Assembly: GCA_937891875.1 (NCBI GenBank)
Contig: CALATR010000518.1
Location: 1 to 5,356 of the forward strand
DNA from: an uncultured Pseudomonadota bacterium
GTDB taxonomy: Bacteria; Myxococcota_A; UBA796; GCA-2862545
Length of the DNA: 5,356 bases
Direction: 5' to 3'
The position numbers and the translations under genes are program-made. Shown piece after piece: positions 1 through 5,356 of this stretch. Every line of letters begins with the position of its first letter. Positions within the stretch are counted from its first letter, which is position 1. The notes under the pieces were generated by a model. That model was not told the origin of the DNA and searched no databases. It was given only the letters and a program-made list of their open reading frames with translations.

Positions 1-139
1 GGGCGGTCGGCAGGTCCGCGGACGGGTTGACCGCCACCCGGCGACGATCCCGCCACTGGCGGACCTGTTCCCGAGCGCGGTGGGGCCACTCCCGGGCGTG
101 GGTGCTGCGCAGGCGGTGCCACAGGGCCTCGGGGATCAT
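1..139 (-). CDS. N-terminal fragment of an unidentified protein, co-transcribed with the flippase gene (runs off the left edge)
   Basis: This open frame starts at an ATG at 139-137 on the minus strand and has no stop before base 1, giving 46 codons of a longer gene. The ATG overlaps the flippase stop as ATGA, and GGGAGG lies five bases upstream, so the start is well supported by position. The peptide begins MIPEALWHRLRS and is rich in Arg, Trp and His through about residue 34 (REWPHRAREQ, then RQWRDRRR), then continues VAVNPSADLP. It shows no signal peptide or membrane segment. The tight coupling to a flippase suggests a polysaccharide locus member. The arginine-rich helical start loosely resembles the N-termini of heparinase II/III-like proteins in exopolysaccharide clusters, but too little is visible to name it. 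That resemblance is a guess, not an assignment. Confidence 0.65.
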   Translation of the reverse strand, partial: MIPEALWHRLRSTHAREWPHRAREQVRQWRDRRRVAVNPSADLPTA

Positions 140-1656
140 GACGCCCTCCCGGCGACCATCGGACGCAGCCGGGCCACGACCCCGCGCAGGATGTCCCGGT
201 CGACCGCGTCCCCACCCAGCACGAGCGCCAGCCCGACGAAGGCCGCCGAGCTCGCTCCGGCCAGGGCCAGCCGCGATCCGAGGCCCAGCTCCGGCGCGAC
301 CCACGCGCAGCCGACGCCGAGGCCGACCCCGCTGACGAGCAGGGCCCACCCGCGGAGATCATGGGGGACGACGCCGAGGATCCGCCAGGTGGCGACCGCG
401 CGGAGGAGCGCCCAGGCGGCGATGGCGACCGCGCTCGCCGTGGCCGCTCCGACGAGGCCCCAGGTGGGCACCAGCCACAGGTTCAGGGCGCCGTTGAGCC
501 CGAGGGCCAGGGCGCCGAGGCCGACGTGGACCCACCGGCCCGCGGACATGGCGAGCAGCGGCGTCGTCAGGGCGAGGGCGGCGTGCACGGTCTGGCCGAG
601 GAGCAGGATGGCGAGCGGCGCGGCGGCCTCGGCGTACTCGGGTCCGAAGGGCCACAGGGCGAGGTCGGGGACCGTGAGGAGGGCGAGGTAGACCGGGGCG
701 ACGCCGACCAGGAGCCAGCGCGACGCGGCCTGCACGACCCGGACCAGCCGCGCGTGGTGATCGAGCAGGGCGCCGACCATCGACTTGGTCATGACCATCG
801 CGGCGGCGACGGGCAGGGCGCCCATGAGCGCCACCGTGACGGCCACCCGGTACACCCCGACCGCGGCGAGATCGCCGGTGAGGCTGGTGAGCATCAGCAC
901 GTCCAGGGAGAGGTGCAGCCGGTGCAGGGTCTCGGCGAACGTGAGCGGCAGGGACACGGCCAGCAGGGCGCGCAGGGCCCGGGTGAGGGGCGTGCGCTCG
1001 GTCGGCACGGAGGCGAGGTGGGGGCGCAGGGCGATCATCAGCCCGACGACGGCGATGCCCCCGGCGACGTAGGAGAGCACGGTCGCGAAGATCAGCCCGT
1101 CGAGCCCGGTGACGACCAGCACGGCGCCCAGAGCGAGCAGCAGGTGGGCCGCCGGTCGGACCAGGTGGAGCCCGAGGGTCGCGGCACGCACGCGCCCGCC
1201 GCCGAGCAGGGCCCCGTGGGCGACCAGGGTCACGCCATGGACCGCCAGGATCGGGCTCATCAGGGTCACCGCCTGGGCGACCTCGGGTGCGCCGAAGAGG
1301 GCGGGCCAGGCCGTTGCCAGGGCGGCGAGCCCCAGGGCGGTGACGACGCCGATGGCCGCGGCGAGCGACATCCCGAGACGGACCGCGCGCCGGGTGTCCT
1401 TTCGCTGGGACACGGCCAGCAGCACCCCTGACTCCAGGCCGAGCGGCGAGAAGGCCATGACCACCAGCAGCAGGGCAAAGGCGGCCACGTAGGTGCCCCA
1501 CGCCTCCGCCCCCAGAACCCGGGTCATCAGCACGATGATGCCGAGCCGGAGCACCTGATCGACGATCCAGCCGACGAGCAGCGTGCCGGAGCCGACCGCC
1601 ACCCGCGCGACGTCGGCTGCAGCGTTGTCTTCGTCCTCGTGGGTCACCTGGGCCAC
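136..1656 (-). CDS. Polysaccharide/lipid-linked oligosaccharide flippase, Wzx/MATE-like (MOP superfamily)
   Basis: This is a predicted inner-membrane flippase that moves an undecaprenyl-linked glycan from the cytoplasmic to the periplasmic face. The 506-residue product is very hydrophobic, with about 12 to 14 helices spread along the whole chain (for example near 24-45, 54-79, 95-117, 131-151, 168-209, 266-287, 312-330, 345-367, 375-397, 400-420, 436-481). Length and topology fit the family. The N-terminal segment with RVLGAEAWGTY (residues 46-56) and the later WPFGPEYAEAAAP (335-347) match the usual 'lG...yG.y' and 'FG..y..a' signatures of polysaccharide synthesis/export proteins. I chose the GTG at 1656 because AAGGGGG lies eight bases upstream. 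GTG at 1665 or 1647 is possible and changes only the first three residues. The same frame stays open upstream to 2142, but that part runs antisense through the glycosyltransferase and is not real. The gene overlaps the next minus-strand gene by ATGA. The substrate cannot be told from the sequence. Confidence 0.9.
   Translation of the reverse strand: MAQVTHEDEDNAAADVARVAVGSGTLLVGWIVDQVLRLGIIVLMTRVLGAEAWGTYVAAFALLLVVMAFSPLGLESGVLLAVSQRKDTRRAVRLGMSLAAAIGVVTALGLAALATAWPALFGAPEVAQAVTLMSPILAVHGVTLVAHGALLGGGRVRAATLGLHLVRPAAHLLLALGAVLVVTGLDGLIFATVLSYVAGGIAVVGLMIALRPHLASVPTERTPLTRALRALLAVSLPLTFAETLHRLHLSLDVLMLTSLTGDLAAVGVYRVAVTVALMGALPVAAAMVMTKSMVGALLDHHARLVRVVQAASRWLLVGVAPVYLALLTVPDLALWPFGPEYAEAAAPLAILLLGQTVHAALALTTPLLAMSAGRWVHVGLGALALGLNGALNLWLVPTWGLVGAATASAVAIAAWALLRAVATWRILGVVPHDLRGWALLVSGVGLGVGCAWVAPELGLGSRLALAGASSAAFVGLALVLGGDAVDRDILRGVVARLRPMVAGRAS
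145..150 (-). promoter_or_regulatory. Shine-Dalgarno site for the left-edge partial gene
   Basis: On the minus strand GGGAGG lies inside the last codons of the flippase gene, five bases before the ATG at 139. It decides the start of the partial gene and supports translational coupling through the ATGA stop/start overlap. Confidence 0.65.
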
Positions 1657-1664
1657 CGAGTCCA

Positions 1665-1671
1665 CCCCCTT
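1665..1671 (-). promoter_or_regulatory. Shine-Dalgarno site deciding the flippase GTG start
   Basis: AAGGGGG on the minus strand sits eight bases before the GTG at 1656. The frame has no ATG near here (only GTG at 1665, 1656 and 1647), so this motif is the main reason to prefer 1656. The GTG at 1665 would overlap the motif itself. Confidence 0.5.
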
Positions 1672-1763
1672 CAGGCGGACTGCTTGTGGTGGAGGGGCGA
1701 CTGCCTTCAGCGAGACATTTCGTGAAGGTCCGGAGCGCGAAGACACAAGAGGGGTGCAAGAAA

Positions 1764-1769
1764 GGGAGG
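1764..1769 (+). promoter_or_regulatory. Shine-Dalgarno site deciding the GT26 start
   Basis: GGGAGG within a purine-rich run lies five bases before the ATG at 1775. It is much better than anything before the in-frame ATG at 1811 or the far-upstream ATG at 1583, which would run antisense through the flippase start. Confidence 0.75.
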
Positions 1770-1774
1770 GGGAC

Positions 1775-2545
1775 ATGCAGGCCTCGCTGAATGCCGACCG
1801 GGTCGACCTCATGGGGTGTCCCGTGGATGGGCTCACCCTGCGCCAGACCGTCGCTCGCGTCCGCGAGCTGGTCCGTCGTGGGGAGCCGACCCAGCACATG
1901 TGCGTGAACGCCAACAAGGTCGTGCAGATGCACGGCGACCCCGAGCTGCGGCGGATCGTCCGAGAGTCGGACCTGATCAGCGCCGACGGTGCGGGGGTCG
2001 TGCTCGCCTCGCACCTGCTGGGTCGACCGCTGCCCACCCGGGTCACCGGGGTCGACCTCTTCATGGAGCTGATGCGGCTCGCCCCCCTCGAGGGCTGGCG
2101 ACCGTACCTGATCGGCGCGCGTCCCGAGGTCATCGAGCGCACCGTCGGCGTGCTGGAGGAGCGCTTCCCTGGGCTGCGGCTCGCCGGCTACCGCGACGGC
2201 TACTTCAAGGAGGCCGAAGACGAGGAGGTCGCTCGGACGATCCGGGCGTCCCAGGCCGATCTTCTCTTCGTGGGCATGCCCAGTCCGCGCAAGGAGATCT
2301 TCCTCGGTCGCTGGCTCGCCGAGATGGAGGTGCCCTTCGCCATGGGCGTCGGCGGCACCTTCGACGTGGTCGCCGGGCACGTGCAGCGCGCGCCCCGCTG
2401 GGCCCGGGACAGCGGCCTCGAGTGGGCCTTTCGCCTGGCCCAGGAGCCGCGCAAGATGTGGCGCCGAAACGTGTACGGCAGCACCACGTTCCTGTACCGC
2501 ACGGTCCGGGCGTCCCAAGGCGCGTATCGTCTTCCCGAGGATTGA
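1775..2545 (+). CDS. WecG/TagA/CpsF family glycosyltransferase (GT26)
   Basis: This 256-residue protein fits the family's usual length of about 240-260. The family transfers a sugar such as ManNAc, ManNAcA, glucose or glucuronic acid from a nucleotide donor to a polyprenol-diphosphate-linked acceptor at the cytoplasmic membrane face, in wall polymer, enterobacterial common antigen or exopolysaccharide synthesis. Visible hallmarks in order are MGCPVDGLTL (13-22); CVNANKVV (43-50), the acceptor-site strand; SADGAGVV (69-76), whose D71 aligns with the catalytic Asp of characterised TagA; RVTGVDL (89-95); GWRPYLIGARP (107-117); the GYRDGYF turn (138-144); ADLLFVGMPSPRKE (161-174); GVGGTFDVVAGHVQRAPRW (191-209); and a C-terminal GLEWAFRLAQEPRKMWRR (214-231), the basic aromatic tail that in TagA helps membrane docking. 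The strong ribosome site supports ATG 1775. It reads away from the flippase gene. Family placement is firm, but donor and acceptor are unknown, so I give no gene symbol. Confidence 0.94.
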   Translation: MQASLNADRVDLMGCPVDGLTLRQTVARVRELVRRGEPTQHMCVNANKVVQMHGDPELRRIVRESDLISADGAGVVLASHLLGRPLPTRVTGVDLFMELMRLAPLEGWRPYLIGARPEVIERTVGVLEERFPGLRLAGYRDGYFKEAEDEEVARTIRASQADLLFVGMPSPRKEIFLGRWLAEMEVPFAMGVGGTFDVVAGHVQRAPRWARDSGLEWAFRLAQEPRKMWRRNVYGSTTFLYRTVRASQGAYRLPED

Positions 2546-2579
2546 TCCGTTCGCGCTCCTCGGCGCACTCTGGGGGGCG

Positions 2580-2596
2580 ACGCCCGTCACGGGCGT
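2580..2596 (+). other. Short GC-rich hairpin just before the lipoprotein ribosome site
   Basis: ACGCCCG (2580-2586) pairs perfectly with CGGGCGT (2590-2596) around a TCA loop. No T-run follows, so it does not look like an intrinsic terminator. The stem ends directly at the GGAGG ribosome site (2597-2601). It could tune ribosome access, but in DNA this GC-rich a 7-bp stem can be chance. Confidence 0.35.
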
Positions 2597-2601
2597 GGAG
2601 G
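2597..2601 (+). promoter_or_regulatory. Shine-Dalgarno site of the lipoprotein gene
   Basis: GGAGG lies four bases before the ATG at 2606, which is slightly short spacing. It fixes the start together with the signal peptide that begins at that ATG. Confidence 0.6.
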
Positions 2602-2605
2602 TTCC

Positions 2606-4504
2606 ATGCGGCTGTCCTGGTTGGTGCTCGTCACGCTCGCGCTCGGATGCAACGAGACCGGGCTGACTCCCGACGACACCGGCATCGGCCCGGACACCGA
2701 CGAGGACACCGACACCGACAGCGACACCGAGCCGCCCGAGGAGATCTGCAACGGCGCCGACGATGACGGGGACGGCGACGTCGACGAGGGCTTCCCGGAC
2801 ACCGACGACGATGGCGTGGCTGACTGCGTGGACGAGGACTGCTCCATCACCACCGCCGAGCCGGCGAGCTTCTCCGATCCGGAGTGCGTGGTCGCGTCGA
2901 CCCCGTCGGTGCCGGAGAACCCGTGGGACACTCGGGTGCGCTGGCAGTACACGGGCGACCAGGTGCAGGTCACGCCGATGGTCGGGGATCTGGACGGCGA
3001 CGGCGTTCCCGAGGTGGTGATCACCGAGGGCACGGTGTTCTTCGCCGGCAGGCTGGTCGTGCTCGACGGGGCGACGGGTGCGGTGAAGTGGCGCCTCGAC
3101 GACTTCGACAGCTCCAGCCCGGTCGCCCTGGCAGACATCGACGGCGACGGCCTCGGCGAGATCATCGCCCAGGTGCACAGCACCTGGAATGTCGTGGCCC
3201 TGGAGCACGACGGCACGGTGAAGTGGTCATCGACGGGGCCGGGCTTCGGCCAGAGCCCGCCGGTGGTGACCGATCTGGAGGGGGACGGCACGCTCGAGGT
3301 CCTGGTCAACCACCACATCTACGAGGCGGCGACCGGCAAGCTGCGCCGCATGCTCGACGTCAGCCGCGCCCCGAGCGGACACGTGGCGGCGGTCGACATG
3401 GACGGGGACGGCAGCGACCTCGAGATCCTGGCGGCGAACAGCGTCTACAGCCGCAGTGGCTCGCTGCTGTGGAGCTGCGGGCGACCGGCGTTCGCGGGCA
3501 TCCACCCGCAGCCGGTCAACGTCGACAGCGACCCGGAGATCGAGCTGTTCGTGAGCTCCCCCGGCTACATCACCCTGTGCGACCACGGCGGCGCCACCCT
3601 GTTCGAGCAGCCGGGGAGTCGTCACGGAACACCCGCTTCGATCGCCGACTTCGACGGGGATGGGGATCAGGAGATCGCCGTCGCGGCGAACGGCACCCTG
3701 CGCGTGCTCGACGCCGACGGCAAGGCGCTGCTCACCCAGCCCATCGTCGACGACAGCGGCCTCGCCGGCACGACCCTGTGGGACGTGGACGGGGACGGCA
3801 CGCCCGAGATCCTGCACGGCGGCGAGGTCGAGTTCCTCATCATGGACGGAATCACCGGCGCGCCGCGGGTCCGCGACCGCGACCACCGCTCGATCACCCT
3901 CTCCGAGACGCCGTCGGTCGCCGACGTCGACGGGGATGGCCTCGGTGACGTGCTCTACGTACAGAGCGGCGAGAAGCAGGGCGTGACCTGCATCACCGCA
4001 ACGGACGACGACTGGCCCGCCGCGCCGCCCACCTACACCCAGGGCACCTACTACGGCGGCAACGTGCACAGCGACCTGTCCGTGCCCGTACCCCAGCCCG
4101 CCCCCTGGGAGGCCGAGCAGCAGATCTGGCGCGGCCAGCCGTCCATCCCGGCGGACATCACGCCCGCGGCCAACCTTCGGGTCGAGATCACCGACCTGTG
4201 CGTCGCCAGCTGCGAAGAGGACGGCGTCGTGCGCTTCGCGGTGCAGGTGCTCAACGAGGGTACCGCCGACGCCGCACCCTCCCGGCTGCAGGTGTGGGGC
4301 TTCCCCGACGGCTCCGATCCCGTGCTGATCGTCGACGAGGACACGAGTGTGGTGCCCGGCGGCGGCAGCCTGGAGCGCGCGTATGAGACCACCGCGGTCG
4401 ATCTCGGGGCCGAGCTGCTCGCCGAGATCGACGTGGACGACGTGGTCGACGAGTGCCAGGAGGACGACAACGCCGGCACCTGGTCGCCGTCGCCCTGCGA
4501 GTAG
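2606..4504 (+). CDS. Lipoprotein with MopE-like metal-binding motif, FG-GAP/VCBS beta-propeller and CARDB-like C-terminal domain
   Basis: The 632-residue product starts with a short lipoprotein signal (MRLSWLVLVTLALGC), with C15 the likely lipidated residue; the lipobox ALGC has Ala where Leu is usual. Residues 20-46 are a Thr/Asp/Glu-rich spacer. Residues 47-79 carry a MopE-type Asp-rich motif (ICNGADDDGDGDVDEG, then DTDDDG and C74, C79). Seven canonical D-x-D/E-G-D-G loops begin at 128, 177, 223, 264, 348, 393 and 440, and a degenerate one lies at 305. The regular 41-49 residue spacing suggests an eight-bladed propeller whose loops bind calcium. Between them lie PQQ-like strands such as VVLDGATGAVKW (151-162) and LRVLDADGK (365-373). 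Residues 522-622 resemble CARDB, with NEGTADA (550-556) and the ending VDECQEDDN (614-622). It is likely anchored on the cell surface or periplasmic side and used in binding or adhesion; no enzyme function is visible. It follows the glycosyltransferase by 60 bases. Confidence 0.9.
   Translation: MRLSWLVLVTLALGCNETGLTPDDTGIGPDTDEDTDTDSDTEPPEEICNGADDDGDGDVDEGFPDTDDDGVADCVDEDCSITTAEPASFSDPECVVASTPSVPENPWDTRVRWQYTGDQVQVTPMVGDLDGDGVPEVVITEGTVFFAGRLVVLDGATGAVKWRLDDFDSSSPVALADIDGDGLGEIIAQVHSTWNVVALEHDGTVKWSSTGPGFGQSPPVVTDLEGDGTLEVLVNHHIYEAATGKLRRMLDVSRAPSGHVAAVDMDGDGSDLEILAANSVYSRSGSLLWSCGRPAFAGIHPQPVNVDSDPEIELFVSSPGYITLCDHGGATLFEQPGSRHGTPASIADFDGDGDQEIAVAANGTLRVLDADGKALLTQPIVDDSGLAGTTLWDVDGDGTPEILHGGEVEFLIMDGITGAPRVRDRDHRSITLSETPSVADVDGDGLGDVLYVQSGEKQGVTCITATDDDWPAAPPTYTQGTYYGGNVHSDLSVPVPQPAPWEAEQQIWRGQPSIPADITPAANLRVEITDLCVASCEEDGVVRFAVQVLNEGTADAAPSRLQVWGFPDGSDPVLIVDEDTSVVPGGGSLERAYETTAVDLGAELLAEIDVDDVVDECQEDDNAGTWSPSPCE
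2693..2728 (+). repeat. GACACC-type simple repeat encoding the Asp-Thr linker
   Basis: GACACC units occur at 2693-2698, 2705-2710, 2711-2716 and 2723-2728, with single GAC, GAG and AGC codons between. They encode the D-T-rich tether (residues 30-41) after the lipidated cysteine. The units are in frame multiples, so gain or loss of a unit would change only linker length. Confidence 0.6.
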
Positions 4505-4529
4505 AACGCGCCCGGCGTACGCTGGCGCC

Positions 4530-5356
4530 ATGCGGACCTGGCTGCACGCCGCCCACGACTTCGCCCGCGAGCACGGCGCCGATCTGGCGGTGGTGGACGC
4601 GCTCGCGGTCTACGATCGCGGCGGTGACCGGACAAGCTCCGTCCCGTTCCCTGCCCTGGAGGCCGCCCTGGACACCGACTGCGCCGCCCTCGCCCGCACG
4701 ATAGCGACCGAGCTGGCCGCCGAGGTCGACGCCCACCAGGCCACCATGTTCGCCGAGCGCTTCCGGAGCGTGGACCGCCTGCTCGAGGGCGAGGGCTCCG
4801 CCGAGAGCCGCATCCTGCGGGTCGGTCTCACCGAGCGGCTGCGCCAGATCCTGGCCGAGGGCGGACCCACCCGTGCGCTGCGCGTGCGCGGCGTGATCGA
4901 CTACGTCTACAGCCAGGCTGCCCTGCACTGGCACACGGCGTCCGGTCGACCGACGCCGGACCTCGCGACCTGGGCGGAGAACCCGAGCTTCATCCAGATC
5001 CGACCGGGCGTGCACCTGGCGCGCCTGCAGGGCGACACCGCGTTCGGTCCCCAGCGGGTGAGCGTGCTCCGGGTCGCGCCGGGGATCGCCACCCTGCAGG
5101 TCCTCGACGCCTGGCGCGCCTGGGGACCGGAGCAGGACATCGCCGCCCGGGTGCAGTCCACCGGCGCCATCGCCGCGTTCTCCGGGGGCTTCTTCCTCTA
5201 CAGCGAGCCCGATCTCTGCGCCGACTGCCGCCGCCACGATCCGGTCGGCCTCGTCGCCAGCGCGGGCGCGGTCGCGACGCCATCCACGTTCCGCCGGGCC
5301 GCCCTGGTGCAGGACGTGACCGGCGCCCTGCACATCCGCGTGCTCGACCTCGGCGA
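4530..5356 (+). CDS. Phosphodiester glycosidase (NAGPA-like) domain protein, C-terminus beyond the right edge
   Basis: An open frame of 275 codons begins at ATG 4530 and continues past the window end, so the product is partial. Residues 1 to about 150 are mostly helical and charged (for example 53-88 and 93-111) and match no family I recognise. From about 153 the pattern is that of the NAGPA/phosphodiester glycosidase fold: SFIQIRPGVHLARL (153-166), VSVLRVAPGIATLQVLD (177-193), a central TGAIAAFSGGFF (211-222), then DPVGLVASAGAV (237-248), comparable to the 'a.NGGFF...PvGl..s.G' signature of the family. Known members cleave sugar-phosphodiester bonds, such as GlcNAc-phosphodiesters. A short Cys pair C230-x2-C233 interrupts the segment between the two motifs. 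No signal peptide is visible, and no hydrophobic leader appears in the same frame upstream. The start has no clear ribosome site and lies 25 bases after the lipoprotein stop, which suggests coupling. The family call is fairly good, but the substrate is unknown. Confidence 0.72.
   Translation, partial: MRTWLHAAHDFAREHGADLAVVDALAVYDRGGDRTSSVPFPALEAALDTDCAALARTIATELAAEVDAHQATMFAERFRSVDRLLEGEGSAESRILRVGLTERLRQILAEGGPTRALRVRGVIDYVYSQAALHWHTASGRPTPDLATWAENPSFIQIRPGVHLARLQGDTAFGPQRVSVLRVAPGIATLQVLDAWRAWGPEQDIAARVQSTGAIAAFSGGFFLYSEPDLCADCRRHDPVGLVASAGAVATPSTFRRAALVQDVTGALHIRVLDLG

Larger units (their letters stand above)
1657..1774. promoter_or_regulatory. Divergent intergenic region between the flippase and GT26 genes
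   Basis: These 118 bases separate two divergently read polysaccharide genes and must hold the 5' signals of both. Ribosome binding sites are visible at each end. I see no convincing sigma-70 promoter for either strand. A short direct repeat CCTTCAG occurs at 1668-1674 and 1704-1710 (36-base spacing), and TCCACC at 1661-1666 is mirrored by GGTGGA at 1688-1693; both are short enough to be chance. The part nearest the GT26 gene is purine-rich. The layout allows shared control of the two arms, but no operator can be identified. Confidence 0.5.

Noticed and set aside
361..1431. Plus-strand open frame of about 356 codons, Gly/Gln/Glu-rich
   Set aside because: It is antisense to the flippase. Its composition is an artefact of reading the complement of a Leu/Ala/Val-rich membrane protein.
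1744..1759. Sigma-54-like element on the minus strand (TTGCAC-N5-TTGTG) upstream of the flippase
   Set aside because: The essential GG of the -24 box and GC of the -12 box are both imperfect, and there is no supporting enhancer site. It is too weak to call.
1657..2142. Upstream extension of the flippase frame on the minus strand
   Set aside because: It is antisense to the glycosyltransferase, has no membrane helices or family match, and the GTG at 1656 has a proper ribosome site.
359..3208. Very long minus-strand open frame (about 949 codons) covering the flippase, GT26 and lipoprotein genes
   Set aside because: It is antisense or out of frame to three well-supported genes and has low-complexity Arg/Pro/Gly-rich or Val/Gly/His-rich composition, typical of shadow frames in GC-rich DNA.
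2606..4504. Possible secreted enzyme (PQQ-dependent dehydrogenase) because of PQQ-like strand motifs
   Set aside because: No cofactor-binding Trp docking pattern, no catalytic residues and no haem motif are visible. The calcium-loop repeats point to a structural or binding propeller.
4511..4529. Small palindromes (GCGTACGC and GGCGCC) between the lipoprotein stop and the next ATG
   Set aside because: They are too short, lack a T-run, and leave no room for a terminator. They are expected by chance in DNA of this composition.
3227..4531. Minus-strand open frame of about 434 codons
   Set aside because: It is the complement of the propeller repeats and CARDB region. The repeated Val-Asp-Val pattern reflects the repeats on the other strand.
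4251..5333. Minus-strand open frame of about 360 codons at the right side
   Set aside because: It is antisense to both the lipoprotein end and the NAGPA-like gene. The plus frame from 4530 shows family motifs, while this one shows only Arg/Gly/Pro-rich sequence.

Overview
The window is very GC-rich DNA with dense genes and strong third-position GC bias. It contains an outer-membrane-type lipoprotein with a MopE-like Asp-rich metal-binding motif, many D-x-D-G-D-G loops and a CARDB-like C-terminus. This combination is common in Myxococcota and related former deltaproteobacteria, so I infer that kind of organism. No rRNA or other strict phylogenetic marker is present.

Layout. The left part (1-1656) is read on the minus strand. 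It holds a complete Wzx/MATE-type polysaccharide flippase (136-1656), followed by the first 46 codons of another gene that runs off the left edge (1-139). The two overlap by ATGA, so they are very probably co-transcribed. A 118-base gap (1657-1774) separates this arm from the plus-strand genes and must hold the divergent transcription and translation signals. To the right are a WecG/TagA/CpsF-family (GT26) glycosyltransferase (1775-2545), a large lipoprotein with a predicted eight-repeat beta-propeller (2606-4504), and the first 275 codons of a phosphodiester glycosidase (NAGPA)-like protein (4530 to the right edge).

The genes suggest a surface polysaccharide locus. The GT26 enzyme would add a sugar to a lipid-linked intermediate at the inner membrane face, and the flippase would turn a lipid-linked glycan to the periplasmic side. 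The lipoprotein and the glycosidase-like protein lie downstream on the same strand with gaps of 60 and 25 bases. They may belong to the same transcription unit, but a role in glycan display or trimming is only inferred. I found no tRNA, rRNA, CRISPR array, insertion sequence or convincing terminator. Most of the window looks like an ordinary polysaccharide and cell-surface locus. The least familiar parts are the N-terminal domain of the right-edge protein and the domain combination of the lipoprotein.
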